From the NCBI RefSeq assembly GCF_964204645.1, contig NC_134036.1:7736704-7800703 (forward strand): a DNA stretch of 64,000 bases, written 5' to 3'. A model generated the notes under the pieces. It saw only the letters and a list, made by a program, of their open reading frames with translations. It did not search any database and was not told the DNA's origin. The DNA comes from Tubulanus polymorphus. Taxonomy: Eukaryota > Nemertea > Palaeonemertea > Tubulaniformes > Tubulanidae. Positions 19,879 through 28,054 of this stretch are shown in pieces (the first letter of the stretch is position 1; each line of letters starts with the position of its first letter). The position numbers and the translations under genes were made by a program.

Positions 19879-20487
19879 TTAAATAAATTCATATTTAAAT
19901 GGGTGTTGTAATCTAAATAGTAATTTTGATCTTTTAATATTTTTCAACTCATCCATATATTCATTATGTAAATCATGTGGAATAATATCATTTTCCTCAA
20001 GTGCATTTTTCATTGATTTTCTATCTTTATTGTAGAATAAAACTAGAAATCTAATGTTTTCTCTAAAGTCTTTAACAATTGAATTATATTTTTGATTTAA
20101 AACCCAAGTTGTTATTCCAAAATGTCTCCCAGAGAAAGCTAAATAACATAACTCACTTTCTCTAACTTTTGAATCATGTAAATTTGCGCAATCATCTATG
20201 ATAAATAATGTATTTGATCCTTTATAAATATCAATTGCTATTTTTATACAATTATCTAAATTTTCTTTTACTGTTTTAGGATCTAATATAATAAATTTAT
20301 TATTTCTAGTAATGTTTCTGTCATAAGTTTGATTAAATTCATATGTTGGACAAAATAATACTATATTATCAAAATAGTTTTCATAAACAGTTTCTAATAA
20401 ATTTAATATAAAATAAGTTTTTCCACAATTTGTTACACCAGAAATTAACATATTATGAGGCTCAAATATAAATAATTCCTTATTCAT
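19879..20487 (-). CDS. A32-like genome-packaging ATPase
   Basis: 202 residues, intact. Walker A GVTNCGKTYF is near residues 18-27, Walker B TLFIIDDCA near 93-101, and the following helix carries SELCYLAFSGRHFGITTW with the Gln of LNQKYN a likely sensor residue. This is the FtsK/HerA-type packaging ATPase shared by Polintons, adeno-like elements and large DNA viruses, expected to pump the genome into the capsid. It abuts the integrase gene with no spacer; TATATAAATG precedes its start. Relics at 874-1184, 15974-16595 and 63803-64000 are close homologues. Length is normal for the family. Confidence 0.93.
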   Translation of the reverse strand: MNKELFIFEPHNMLISGVTNCGKTYFILNLLETVYENYFDNIVLFCPTYEFNQTYDRNITRNNKFIILDPKTVKENLDNCIKIAIDIYKGSNTLFIIDDCANLHDSKVRESELCYLAFSGRHFGITTWVLNQKYNSIVKDFRENIRFLVLFYNKDRKSMKNALEENDIIPHDLHNEYMDELKNIKRSKLLFRLQHPFKYEFI

Positions 20488-21615
20488 TTATATATTTTTA
20501 ATTTTACTTGATAATATCCATTCATTGAATTTATCTGGCCATCCAACCCATTTTACTAAAGAATATTTTTTTCTTTTAATAGTTTTTGTTTTTAATACTT
20601 TTTCAATTTTATATTCTTGTTCTAGATTTTCAGTAGTTAAACTTAATTCTTCTTCGTAAAAGTAGCCATCAACTTCTTCACCATCTAAATCTTCTAATTT
20701 ATAGACATATGGTTTTGTTGTTATTACCTTTTTTATTTTATATATTTCTCTAGTAAAATTTCGATCGTATCCTTTGTCAAATATCTTTTTATACTTAGAA
20801 ATTCTAACATTTTGACCAACTTTAAATTTAGGTTCACCAAAATCATCTACAAGAAATGCTCCATATAAATTATTCCAAACAATTTCAGCATTTTCAGGTT
20901 TTCTAGCATCAATAGGTTTCATTCCAATAGAAGAATGATAAGAATTATTATATCCTTCTATCAATTTTGGTAAAACATCAATCCATTTAAAAGTATTATT
21001 TGCTGTAAAATATTTCCACATTCTTGTTCTTAATGTTCTATTAAATCGTTCAACAACTGCTGCTTTTTTATCTGATTTTGTTGAAAAATATTTAATATTA
21101 TGATTATCTAAGAGTTCATGAACAAGTGAATTATCAAATTCTTTTCCATCATCAAATTGTATTTTTTCTGGTTTTAGTTTATCATCCGAAAGAAATTTTC
21201 TTAAAACATTTGATGTTTGTACAGCATCTTTTCTATAAAGTGGGAAGCTCCATACATAACGACTAAAAATATCAATTATATTCAATATCCACCAATAATC
21301 ATTATTATCTTTTTTAAGATTTTTCATATCAATTAAATCTCCTTGCCACTGTTGATCTACATAACTTACCATAGTTTTACGAGTTTTATATTTTCTAACA
21401 ATTTTTTTATGTGTTGTATATGTTGGTTGTTCTAACATAAATTCATTTATATCTTTATATTTAACTAAATTTTGTGGGATTATCTTATCTAATTTATCTT
21501 GTTTTACTTTACACCATATATTTTTGGTAGAACAATAAGCAACCGAACTCTCAGGGTTGTAATATAAATTTCTTAAATATTGTTCTTTAGTATTAGGAGT
21601 TTTTTTACCACCCAT
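20488..21615 (-). CDS. Retroviral-type (DDE) integrase with chromodomain
   Basis: 375 residues, intact. Catalytic triad is visible: Asp in QWQGDLIDM (near residue 88), Asp in IQFDDGKEF (near 158), Glu in AVVERFNRTL (near 194). After the core comes an SH3-like region (FKVGQNVRISKYKK) and a C-terminal chromodomain (KIEKVLKTKTIKRKKYSLVK, then VGWPDKFNEW) from about 330 to 373, which in other elements binds modified histones and steers insertion. It would cut and join the element ends, giving the 6-bp duplication seen here. A GGATATATAAATG start context has only a weak T-run. Broken relatives: 1-872, 14850-15975, 62712-63801. Confidence 0.95.
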   Translation of the reverse strand: MGGKKTPNTKEQYLRNLYYNPESSVAYCSTKNIWCKVKQDKLDKIIPQNLVKYKDINEFMLEQPTYTTHKKIVRKYKTRKTMVSYVDQQWQGDLIDMKNLKKDNNDYWWILNIIDIFSRYVWSFPLYRKDAVQTSNVLRKFLSDDKLKPEKIQFDDGKEFDNSLVHELLDNHNIKYFSTKSDKKAAVVERFNRTLRTRMWKYFTANNTFKWIDVLPKLIEGYNNSYHSSIGMKPIDARKPENAEIVWNNLYGAFLVDDFGEPKFKVGQNVRISKYKKIFDKGYDRNFTREIYKIKKVITTKPYVYKLEDLDGEEVDGYFYEEELSLTTENLEQEYKIEKVLKTKTIKRKKYSLVKWVGWPDKFNEWILSSKIKNI

Positions 21616-21645
21616 TTATATATCCTTAATCTTAACTTTATATTT

Positions 21646-22536
21646 CTAATATTGAATACTATCTAATTGTGAATTTACAATATTTAATTGTGCGTCAGAT
21701 ATAATATAAATATGCATTTTAAAATTTTTGATTCCTTTATTCTTTTTCATGAATAATTGTATTCCATCTTTAGTGTTCTGTAGTTTTTTTCCAGAACCAT
21801 GTAATGAATTATCTTCTGTTGTTCTAAAATCTAACCATAATGCATATTTATTACCGGTATAATAATCAATTTGATTAATGTTACAATTTTCAGATGATTT
21901 TACTTTTTCATTCATAAAATGTTTTCTAATTTCTGGCCATTGATCAATCATTCTCATTCCTTGACAAAATATTTTATTCGCTATTCCTTCGATAGTTATT
22001 TCTACTTTTGTTATTTCAGGATTATAATAATTATCAACATTTATTGCACCATTAGAATATGTTGCAATAGTAAAAAATATTAATATACCTTTAATAGATC
22101 TTCTAGGAAAGTTAATATTCTCATTAATTATTTCATCATTTGCATTAATAGTTACAGTTTTAAATTTATCAATATAATCATATAATAATGAAAATCCTTG
22201 ATTGTATTGAGTTTGAATTGTGCTAGCAATATTTTCATTAGTTACTGTGTTATATTCTAAACATATATTCGATAATTTATAACCCATATCTTTAACAACG
22301 CTAGATAATACAATTTCATTTACAGGAGCAAATGTTATCTCAAATATAATATCTTCTTGAATTGCGTATTTATATAAAGGTGCATTATTATTTATCAATT
22401 CAAAGTCTAATGGAATTTTATATTTGCTTCCATAAATCTTTTTAATCAAATTATCTACACCATTATTTACTACTGCGTTATTGGCTTCAGATCTTAATTT
22501 ATTTTGGTTTTCTGATTGAATTCCTTGAAATATCAT
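21646..22536 (-). pseudogene. Major capsid protein, C-terminal part (frame-broken)
   Basis: 296 residues matching the larger part of the Polinton double jelly-roll capsid protein: KIPLDFELINNNAPLYKYAI near 39-58, the FPRRSIKGILIFF block near 143-155, YNPEITKVEITIEGIANKIF near 166-185, and the conserved KYALWLDFRTTEDNSLHGSG near 231-250. It overlaps the N-terminal part by 4 bases in another frame. The relic at 36880-37221 runs in one frame across this junction, so the break here is a one-base change in the A run at 22547-22552 rather than two genes. It could be a real mutation, a sequencing error, or programmed slippage. The joined protein would form the capsid shell. Confidence 0.85.
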
Positions 22537-22892
22537 ATTATTTCTATTTTTTCAGTTAACCATAAATCTTTATAATGTGAAAATAAATTATAATCATCTA
22601 ATGAGAAAACTGTTTCTGGACCAATCTTTATTGTTAATTTTTTAATCAAATATCTCCCAACATTATCAACAACATAATTATTATTATTACCGATTACTTT
22701 TATATCAGCTGATAAATAAATACTATTTGGAACATAAAAAGTATTTTGTGTTAATCTAGGAATTCTAACATATAAAGTTTCATCGGGATTAATATTTGAA
22801 GGGTTATGAGTAATTATATGATGTGATCTTTCTGCTTTAATAGCATTAGATATTCTATGATTCTTCGAAGGACTTATATAACTCCCACTCAT
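22533..22892 (-). pseudogene. Major capsid protein, N-terminal part (frame-broken)
   Basis: 119 residues with the start region of the Polinton capsid protein: HHIITHNPSNINPDETLYVR near 24-43, FYVPNSIYLSADIKV near 53-67, NVGRYLIKKLTIKIG near 77-91 and DDYNLFSHYKDLWLT near 99-113, after which the frame is lost at the A run (22547-22552). The rest of the protein continues in the next frame (21646-22536). Preceded by the shared T7 ... TAAATAAATG element, consistent with late, high expression. Relic copies: 36880-37221 and 60376-60735. Confidence 0.85.
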
Positions 22893-22913
22893 TTATTTAA
22901 CAAAAAAATTAAT
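22890..22913 (-). promoter_or_regulatory. Late-promoter-like element of capsid gene
   Basis: Minus strand: TTAATTTTTTTG, TT, AAATAAATG. One of the cleanest examples of the shared pattern. Confidence 0.62.
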
Positions 22914-24343
22914 TATTTATTTTTGATAATGTTTACTAAACCAAAAATAATAGCACTTACAACTGTAATTAAAAATAAAATAATATGTTCAGCAGCAAAG
23001 TTAAGAATATTCCCAGCAGATTTCAATATAAAACCAACAATTGAAGCAATAACTCCTGGTAATGCTGCAGCAGATTTCTTTGATAGTTCCCATAAATATT
23101 TTGCTAATTTCTTTAAACCATCTTTAACTTTATCTTGTATAGAATTATTACCTGGAGGTTTATCTGGTTTATTTGGAGTAGGAGTAGATTTTAAAGCATT
23201 TGATATTGCTAAACCAATTGTTGTAAATAACATAGTTACAGCTGTTAGAATTGAAAGAACTGTTATTCCTTCAAACTTAAATAATAATCTTATTCTATCT
23301 TTCAATGATATTTCAGAATTTGGTTTAATCAACAAATCTTTAAAAATAACTTTTAATCTATTAATATTATAATCATATGATTTTAATAATAATTTAATTT
23401 CTTCTTTCTGTACTTCTAAATTATCTTTTAAATTACTAATTTCTTTTTCTAAACGTAATTCTTTTTGCCTATATTCTATTTCATCAATTACTTGATGATC
23501 TAAATCAGACTTTAATTGTTCTATTTCTTTATTTTTATCAGTTAATTTTTTTTCCAAATACATAATTTTTTGATCTCCTATACTTTTATTATGTGCAATT
23601 TTATCAGATGCAAGTCTTATACTAATAATTTCTCTAATTGCTTTATCAGAAAATATATCTAAATCTTTTAATTCTTGATCTGTTGCATCAAATAATCCAT
23701 TCGGTAAAAGTTTTTCAATTGGAACTTTATTTGATCTAAGTTTACTATTTTTGGAAGTTATATTCTGTTCAGAAGTTGTTTCTGTTTCTGATTTCTTTTT
23801 GATTATTTCAAATAATTCATTAATTCTTTGTTTAAATACATCTATATTATCATCTATTTCTTTTTGTGTAACATCAGTTATTTCATTACTATTACTTATT
23901 ATTTTAATTCTAAATGTTTCTAAATTTCTCAAAGTTGATTCTGATAATATTTTATTTTTATTATTTTTATAAGTGATATCAATATAATAATCACCTTTCA
24001 AACGATAATAACATTTACCATTATCTAAAAATTTCAATTGATCTGCTAAAAGTCCAACGTCTTCATCATTTATGTTAAAATTAGATTTTTCAATTAAATA
24101 TTCTAATTTAGGTATTTTGTTTAAATTATCTAAATCTTGTTTTACTAAATCTGGGTCTAAATTTTCAGGATTTAATTGTGATTCAGCATTTTTAATATAA
24201 TCAGGCATATTTAAATTATTGTTATATTCTGGTTCATTACCATCATTAAAACTTGTTTCATCAAAATCAGGTGGTTGTTCATCAGTTATGTTAGGTTCAT
24301 CAAAAGGATCCATTCCAATATCTTCTCCACCTTCTACATCCAT
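22913..24343 (-). CDS. Conserved Polinton coiled-coil/membrane protein, 476 aa
   Basis: Acidic, Asn-rich N-terminus (1-60), a middle with LPNGLFDATDQELKDLDIFS (near 208-227), a long coiled coil (about 260-325, KKLTDKNKEIEQLKSDLDHQ onward), a conserved block LKDRIRLLFKFEGITVLSIL, then a hydrophobic segment (about 355-380), a Pro-rich linker, and a helical membrane-active tail (AAALPGVIASIVGFILKSAG and FLITVVSAIIFGLVN). The C-terminal half belongs to a protein family widespread in animal Polintons but of unknown role; it may be a capsid-lining or membrane-penetration protein (inference). The start overlaps the upstream gene by 44 bases. Relics: 37240-38176, 50828-51420, 59935-60355. Confidence 0.85.
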   Translation of the reverse strand: MDVEGGEDIGMDPFDEPNITDEQPPDFDETSFNDGNEPEYNNNLNMPDYIKNAESQLNPENLDPDLVKQDLDNLNKIPKLEYLIEKSNFNINDEDVGLLADQLKFLDNGKCYYRLKGDYYIDITYKNNKNKILSESTLRNLETFRIKIISNSNEITDVTQKEIDDNIDVFKQRINELFEIIKKKSETETTSEQNITSKNSKLRSNKVPIEKLLPNGLFDATDQELKDLDIFSDKAIREIISIRLASDKIAHNKSIGDQKIMYLEKKLTDKNKEIEQLKSDLDHQVIDEIEYRQKELRLEKEISNLKDNLEVQKEEIKLLLKSYDYNINRLKVIFKDLLIKPNSEISLKDRIRLLFKFEGITVLSILTAVTMLFTTIGLAISNALKSTPTPNKPDKPPGNNSIQDKVKDGLKKLAKYLWELSKKSAAALPGVIASIVGFILKSAGNILNFAAEHIILFLITVVSAIIFGLVNIIKNK

Positions 24344-25673
24344 TTACATAATAAAAAAAATAAAATTTAAAATATAATATTCCTCCGATTACAATTCCTA
24401 TACAAGTTATAGCTAATTTAGTATTTTCATGGGATTTATTATCATCATTTAGTTTAATTATATCATGTTGAATTTTATCGGTTTTAATATCACCGTGTGG
24501 GTGCCGTACGGCATCATTTTCTGTTGTATTGTAATCATTATTTAATTTAATATTCTTAGTTTTAGTTTCAGTTGATTGAATGTCTTTTTTATTTTTTTCA
24601 CCTTCCATTAATTTTGGAGCAGTAATAATCTTTTTATTTATATCATTTAATCCAATTGAATTATTCATTGTTGCAGTTTTAATTAGATTATTATAACCAA
24701 TTATATTTCCCATCTTTAATACTAAATCATTAGAAATAATTAATAGATTAGGTCCTATACAATAATTTAATCTAATATGTGATTTATCTAAATAATTTTG
24801 ATATCTTACAATGTTTTCTGGAATCGATCTATTTTTATCATTATGAATGGAATCTTCAAATAATACTTTGAATTGTTTCTGCGCATCAAATGAAGTACTA
24901 TTATTTCCAACTATTGGTGATCTTGTTTCAACTTGTGCACCTAAAATACATATCAAATAAGTTCTAATTGATTGATTTATTCTTTGTATACCGGGTTTTG
25001 TAAATCCTTCACTATAAGATTCAATAAAATAAACCCAACCATTATTATTATTAATTTCATAATTATGATAAGCTCCAATTCTATGCATATAATCAATTCT
25101 TTTTATTTCATACTGTTCACCGACACCTTGCAATTTACCATGCGCTCTAAAATCGAAATTAATATTTATATTAAATTCATTACATATTTTATAAAACTTA
25201 GATAGATTAATATTATTATCTAATTCTTTAAAATATTTTGATCCAGGTAAAGGGCATTCTAATTCATTTAATATAATTCTAATTTGAAAGTATACATGAA
25301 ATCTAAATATTGTATGAATAAATTTTAAATCAGAATATTTCAAATTTTTATCTAAGTTATTCAAGTGATCATTGCAACTTATACCACAACCAGTTGTTGC
25401 ACAATAAACAGCAAAATTTAATTGGTTCTGCCAATATTTCATATTAGATTTTACTTTATATATATGATATTCATCTCGAGTAAAAGTAACTTCATATGTA
25501 TTTAATATATTTTCCATTTTAGAAATAAAAAACTGTGATTCAGTAACATAAATTTCTAAATTAGTTAATGAATTTAAAACTACATTTTTATATGTAATAT
25601 TTTTCTTAAAATCTATTGCCGGAATATTATATTTAATTGATTTATTATATTGGAAAGCTTTTGGAAACCCCAT
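24300..25673 (-). CDS. Conserved Polinton structural-type protein, 457 aa
   Basis: A family seen across animal Polintons, function unknown. Landmarks: FAVYCATTGCGISCNDHLNN near residues 87-106, FHVYFQIRIIL near 125-135, ESYSEGFTKPGIQRINQSIR near 222-241, TYLICILGAQVETRS near 242-256, FDAQKQFKVLFEDSI near 265-279 and a membrane segment near 428-441 (LAITCIGIVIGGILYF), followed by a tail that reads through the promoter and start of the next gene. The real stop may have been lost, since the tail overlaps the next gene by 44 bases. Probably virion associated, by position between capsid and membrane proteins. Preceded by the shared promoter element. Confidence 0.82.
   Translation of the reverse strand: MGFPKAFQYNKSIKYNIPAIDFKKNITYKNVVLNSLTNLEIYVTESQFFISKMENILNTYEVTFTRDEYHIYKVKSNMKYWQNQLNFAVYCATTGCGISCNDHLNNLDKNLKYSDLKFIHTIFRFHVYFQIRIILNELECPLPGSKYFKELDNNINLSKFYKICNEFNININFDFRAHGKLQGVGEQYEIKRIDYMHRIGAYHNYEINNNNGWVYFIESYSEGFTKPGIQRINQSIRTYLICILGAQVETRSPIVGNNSTSFDAQKQFKVLFEDSIHNDKNRSIPENIVRYQNYLDKSHIRLNYCIGPNLLIISNDLVLKMGNIIGYNNLIKTATMNNSIGLNDINKKIITAPKLMEGEKNKKDIQSTETKTKNIKLNNDYNTTENDAVRHPHGDIKTDKIQHDIIKLNDDNKSHENTKLAITCIGIVIGGILYFKFYFFYYVNGCRRWRRYWNGSF
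24341..24362 (-). promoter_or_regulatory. Late-promoter-like element, within upstream gene
   Basis: Minus strand: T8 run, ATTATG, TAAATG. It lies inside the last codons of the 457-residue gene, whose end encodes an improbable FYFFYYV tail through the T-run. Confidence 0.5.
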
Positions 25674-25694
25674 TTATATAACTAAAAAATTAAT
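25671..25694 (-). promoter_or_regulatory. Late-promoter-like element
   Basis: Minus strand: TTAATTTTTTAG, TTA, TATAAATG, filling the 16-base gap between two genes. Confidence 0.58.
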
Positions 25695-26124
25695 AATTTA
25701 TTAATTCTTTTAATAATTTATCTTGTTCTTCAACTGTTATATGGCCATTTAAACTTATTATATAATCTAGTGTGTTCTTTAATTTATTAATTTCTTTTAT
25801 ATTAGATTTTATTTTTTCTTTATTACTTTTTATATTTAATTTTGAACTTATACCAGTTAAAACACTTGAACTTAATCCTAATACACCAATTGATATAGCT
25901 AAAGGTGTTAATGGACTGAATATTGCTAAAAATGTTATTACAGAACTAATTGTAACCGAACCACTTATAATCAAATAATATATAATTTTACTTTTTAAAT
26001 ATTTTTTCTTTTTTATCTTTAAGTCACTTTCAAATTCTAATATTTGTTTTTCTAAATATGTTTTTAATTTAGTTTTATTTATATCATGAGGAATAATATC
26101 AATACTATCAACTTTATCTTCCAT
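25690..26124 (-). CDS. Small coiled-coil protein with membrane hairpin, 144 aa
   Basis: Charged helix (residues 18-46), two adjacent hydrophobic segments (about 48-68 YYLIISGSVTISSVITFLAI and 71-90 LTPLAISIGVLGLSSSVLTG), then a Lys-rich coiled coil (95-125) and a C-terminal motif HITVEEQDKLLKEL. Proteins of this plan recur in invertebrate Polintons and are usually annotated as hypothetical. It may be a virion membrane-active protein (inference). It lies in a run of four short genes with 15-25-base gaps. Confidence 0.78.
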   Translation of the reverse strand: MEDKVDSIDIIPHDINKTKLKTYLEKQILEFESDLKIKKKKYLKSKIIYYLIISGSVTISSVITFLAIFSPLTPLAISIGVLGLSSSVLTGISSKLNIKSNKEKIKSNIKEINKLKNTLDYIISLNGHITVEEQDKLLKELINY

Positions 26125-26144
26125 TTATTTAGAATAAAAATTAC
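26122..26144 (-). promoter_or_regulatory. Late-promoter-like element
   Basis: Minus strand: GTAATTTTTATTC, TAAATAAATG; T5 run only. Confidence 0.52.
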
Positions 26145-26566
26145 TAATTAGTAAATTTATAAGCAACAAATATAACAATAACTGTTCCACCTAAAATCCA
26201 TATTATTTCATATTTCTGTTGTTCTTTACTTGGGGTATAATAATCTGATAATTTAGGTTTGTATAGATGTAATTTTTCTTTATTTGTTACCGCGTTATAT
26301 AAACTCATTGCATCATCAACTGATTGAAAATCTCTATGTGAAATCTTCTGATCATATAATTCTTTATTGATGTAATCCATATAGTTTTGCCTCTTTTCTC
26401 TATATTCTTCTGCAGCTTTATTGTATTTCTCTAACGCTAAGTTATGTCTTCTTTGTTCTCCTAATGAACTATTTTTATCAATATGTTTAAATAAATAACC
26501 ACCACCAGTAAATGCTAAAACGTTAACAATTGCCGATCCTATAATAGTTATAATTGCAGAAGCCAT
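26144..26566 (-). CDS. Small Polinton protein with two membrane ends, 140 aa
   Basis: N-terminal hydrophobic segment (IITIIGSAIVNVLAFTGGGY, residues 4-23), a charged helical middle (RRHNLALEKYNKAAEEYREK, 39-58), the conserved block FQSVDDAMSLYNAVT near 80-94, LSDYYTPSKEQQK near 106-118, and a C-terminal membrane segment (IIWILGGTVIVIFVAYKF). This plan is conserved in Polintons of marine invertebrates; function unknown. Preceded by a strong T7/TAAATAAATG element. Confidence 0.8.
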   Translation of the reverse strand: MASAIITIIGSAIVNVLAFTGGGYLFKHIDKNSSLGEQRRHNLALEKYNKAAEEYREKRQNYMDYINKELYDQKISHRDFQSVDDAMSLYNAVTNKEKLHLYKPKLSDYYTPSKEQQKYEIIWILGGTVIVIFVAYKFTN

Positions 26567-26586
26567 TTATTTAGCAAAAAAATTAT
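26564..26586 (-). promoter_or_regulatory. Late-promoter-like element
   Basis: Minus strand: AATTTTTTTG, CTAAATAAATG. Confidence 0.6.
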
Positions 26587-26590
26587 GCAT

Positions 26591-26812
26591 TTATATGGGA
26601 GGAATATATTTTTGTTTTTCTAAATAATCAATAGTTAAATTAGATAAAGTAACTGCTAATGTTAACTTTAAAATATCATTTATATCAAATCTATCAACAT
26701 TAACACTTCCCATTTTGAATACTTTTTTTAATACCATTGAATAACCAACCGTTCCAACTGATAGTAATGCGCCATTATATAATCCAGTTATTATCCACTT
26801 ATCATCACTCAT
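26591..26812 (-). CDS. Small Polinton membrane protein, 73 aa
   Basis: Hydrophobic segment GLYNGALLSVGTVGYSMVL near residues 10-28, a second near 47-63 (LKLTLAVTLSNLTIDYL), with a conserved-looking middle KMGSVNVDRFDINDILKLT. Small proteins with this pattern occur in other Polintons between the structural genes. The upstream gene's stop directly touches its start, so its promoter element lies inside the end of that gene. Confidence 0.78.
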   Translation of the reverse strand: MSDDKWIITGLYNGALLSVGTVGYSMVLKKVFKMGSVNVDRFDINDILKLTLAVTLSNLTIDYLEKQKYIPPI

Positions 26813-26832
26813 TTATTTATCAAAAAAATTAC
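26810..26832 (-). promoter_or_regulatory. Late-promoter-like element, inside upstream coding end
   Basis: Minus strand: TAATTTTTTTGATAAATAAATG. The T-run encodes the last Phe residues of the 118-residue protein and the TAA before ATG is its stop, so coding and promoter are superimposed. Confidence 0.6.
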
Positions 26833-27169
26833 TATCTTCAAAATATTTAGTTATCTTAGTGATGATTAATTCAACATTTATTTCATTACTAGTTTCATTT
26901 GTATATATTTCAATTATTATTTTTTTAATATCATCGATGATAAAATCTTCATCTAATTCATAAAGTCTTAAAGATTCTCTAATTAAATTAGTAATCTTTT
27001 CTACATTTAAAGTTTCTTTATCTATTGTTGTTTCATACTCAAATGTTGTTTCATTAGAAAATACAATATTTTTGATATGTGTTATTACATCATTAATGTT
27101 AAATTTCATTTCTTTTTCACGTTTAAAATCAAACCCAAAACATATACTCGGTCCAACAGTTATATTCAT
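26813..27169 (-). CDS. Unknown Polinton protein, 118 aa
   Basis: Not recognised. Starts MNITVGPSICFGFDF, then an acidic, helical, Ile/Thr/Glu-rich body with no membrane segment or metal-binding motif. Two repeated-looking segments (EKITNLIRESL and DDIKKIIIEIYT, then ELIITKITKYF) suggest a small helical bundle. Lies between the probable penton gene and the small membrane proteins, each with its own promoter element. The TGA/TAA-free frame, ordinary codon use and tight spacing support it as real. Confidence 0.7.
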   Translation of the reverse strand: MNITVGPSICFGFDFKREKEMKFNINDVITHIKNIVFSNETTFEYETTIDKETLNVEKITNLIRESLRLYELDEDFIIDDIKKIIIEIYTNETSNEINVELIITKITKYFEDSNFFDK

Positions 27170-27190
27170 TTATATAGGTGAAAAATTACT
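27167..27190 (-). promoter_or_regulatory. Late-promoter-like element
   Basis: Minus strand: AGTAATTTTTCACC, TATATAAATG; T5 run. Confidence 0.55.
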
Positions 27191-27983
27191 CTTTACATCT
27201 TATAACTAATTCATAAATTACAGGAAAGTTATTCAAATCAATTAAATAACCATTATGATTTCTTATTTCTAATTTAAAATTATTGAAATGTGGAATACAA
27301 GGTTTAAAATCACATTCAGCTAAATTATAATTTATTTGCGTTCCAAATTGTTTAACATTCTTCAATGGTAAAATGTTTAATATACTAGAATTACATGTTG
27401 TATCTTTAGTTGCTTCGAATGTTTTTGTAGGATCGATTAAATTGCAATAAATATAAAAGTGTGTAAAAGGTATTATATTTGAGTTACCGTGTTTGTTTCC
27501 ACCAAATTGATTTGGAGTAATTCCTAATAGTTTAGCTATAGGTTTTTTTACCGTGTAAGTATGTATTCTTGTCATCAATGGATTAGATTTATCAAGTTTA
27601 ATAAGTTCATCATCAAGCTTTATTTTAATTTTATTAGAGCTCTCACTTTTTATGAATTTAATATTAAATTTAGAATTACCATTACCTAATCTAATCCGAG
27701 CTTTTCTATTAATTTCTTGCTCTAATGTTTCTAAATCATATAATCCTGGTGTAAGCATAAGTTGAATCCATTTTTTTTCAAGTTTATCAAAAATAAGAAG
27801 GCTTCTATGTTCATCAGTTTTATCCGATATATTATAAAAAGAATTACATAAACTTATATTTACTAATTTTAAATCTACACAATTCTTAAATTCTCTATCT
27901 AATTGTACTAATAAATTATGAGATTTATAATTTATAAGTTTTCTAGAATCAACAAATATTCTGTATTCTTTTAATTCTACCAT
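27186..27983 (-). CDS. Probable Polinton minor capsid (penton) protein
   Basis: 265 residues, no membrane segment, beta-rich. Starts ELKEYRIFVDSRKLINY, then LVQLDREFKNCVDLKLVNIS near 25-44, the LTPGLYDLETLEQEINRK block near 77-94, KLLGITPNQFG near 150-160, HFYIYCNLIDPTKTF near 174-188, and ends with a strand-rich RNHNGYLIDLNNFPVIYELV segment. The order (an N-terminal membrane-surface-like strand, YDLETLEQEIN helix, then jelly-roll with LLG and YxxCDL-like block) matches the Polinton single jelly-roll penton family that caps the vertices. Assignment from remembered family pattern, not alignment. First gene of the leftward virion block; its start is 68 bases from the divergent gene at 28052. 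Confidence 0.72.
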   Translation of the reverse strand: MVELKEYRIFVDSRKLINYKSHNLLVQLDREFKNCVDLKLVNISLCNSFYNISDKTDEHRSLLIFDKLEKKWIQLMLTPGLYDLETLEQEINRKARIRLGNGNSKFNIKFIKSESSNKIKIKLDDELIKLDKSNPLMTRIHTYTVKKPIAKLLGITPNQFGGNKHGNSNIIPFTHFYIYCNLIDPTKTFEATKDTTCNSSILNILPLKNVKQFGTQINYNLAECDFKPCIPHFNNFKLEIRNHNGYLIDLNNFPVIYELVIRCKE

Positions 27984-28005
27984 TATTTATAACATAAAAA
28001 AATTA
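27981..28005 (-). promoter_or_regulatory. Late-promoter-like element of penton gene
   Basis: Minus strand: GGTAATTTTTTTATGTT, ATAAATAATG; here the final A-T is followed by an extra AT before the ATG, a slight variant. Confidence 0.52.
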
Positions 28006-28031
28006 CCGCTCATCACTAAAAATTAATTTTA

Positions 28032-28054
28032 ATAAAATTTTTCCTTAATAAATG
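28032..28054 (+). promoter_or_regulatory. Late-promoter-like element, divergent
   Basis: ATTTTTCCTTAATAAATG on the plus strand, back to back with the penton promoter. The 68-base gap between the two start codons holds both. Confidence 0.55.

Noticed and set aside
22857-23372. 171-residue plus-strand protein
   Set aside because: Antisense shadow of the conserved coiled-coil/membrane protein gene.
24972-25205. 77-residue plus-strand protein
   Set aside because: Antisense to the conserved 457-residue Polinton gene.
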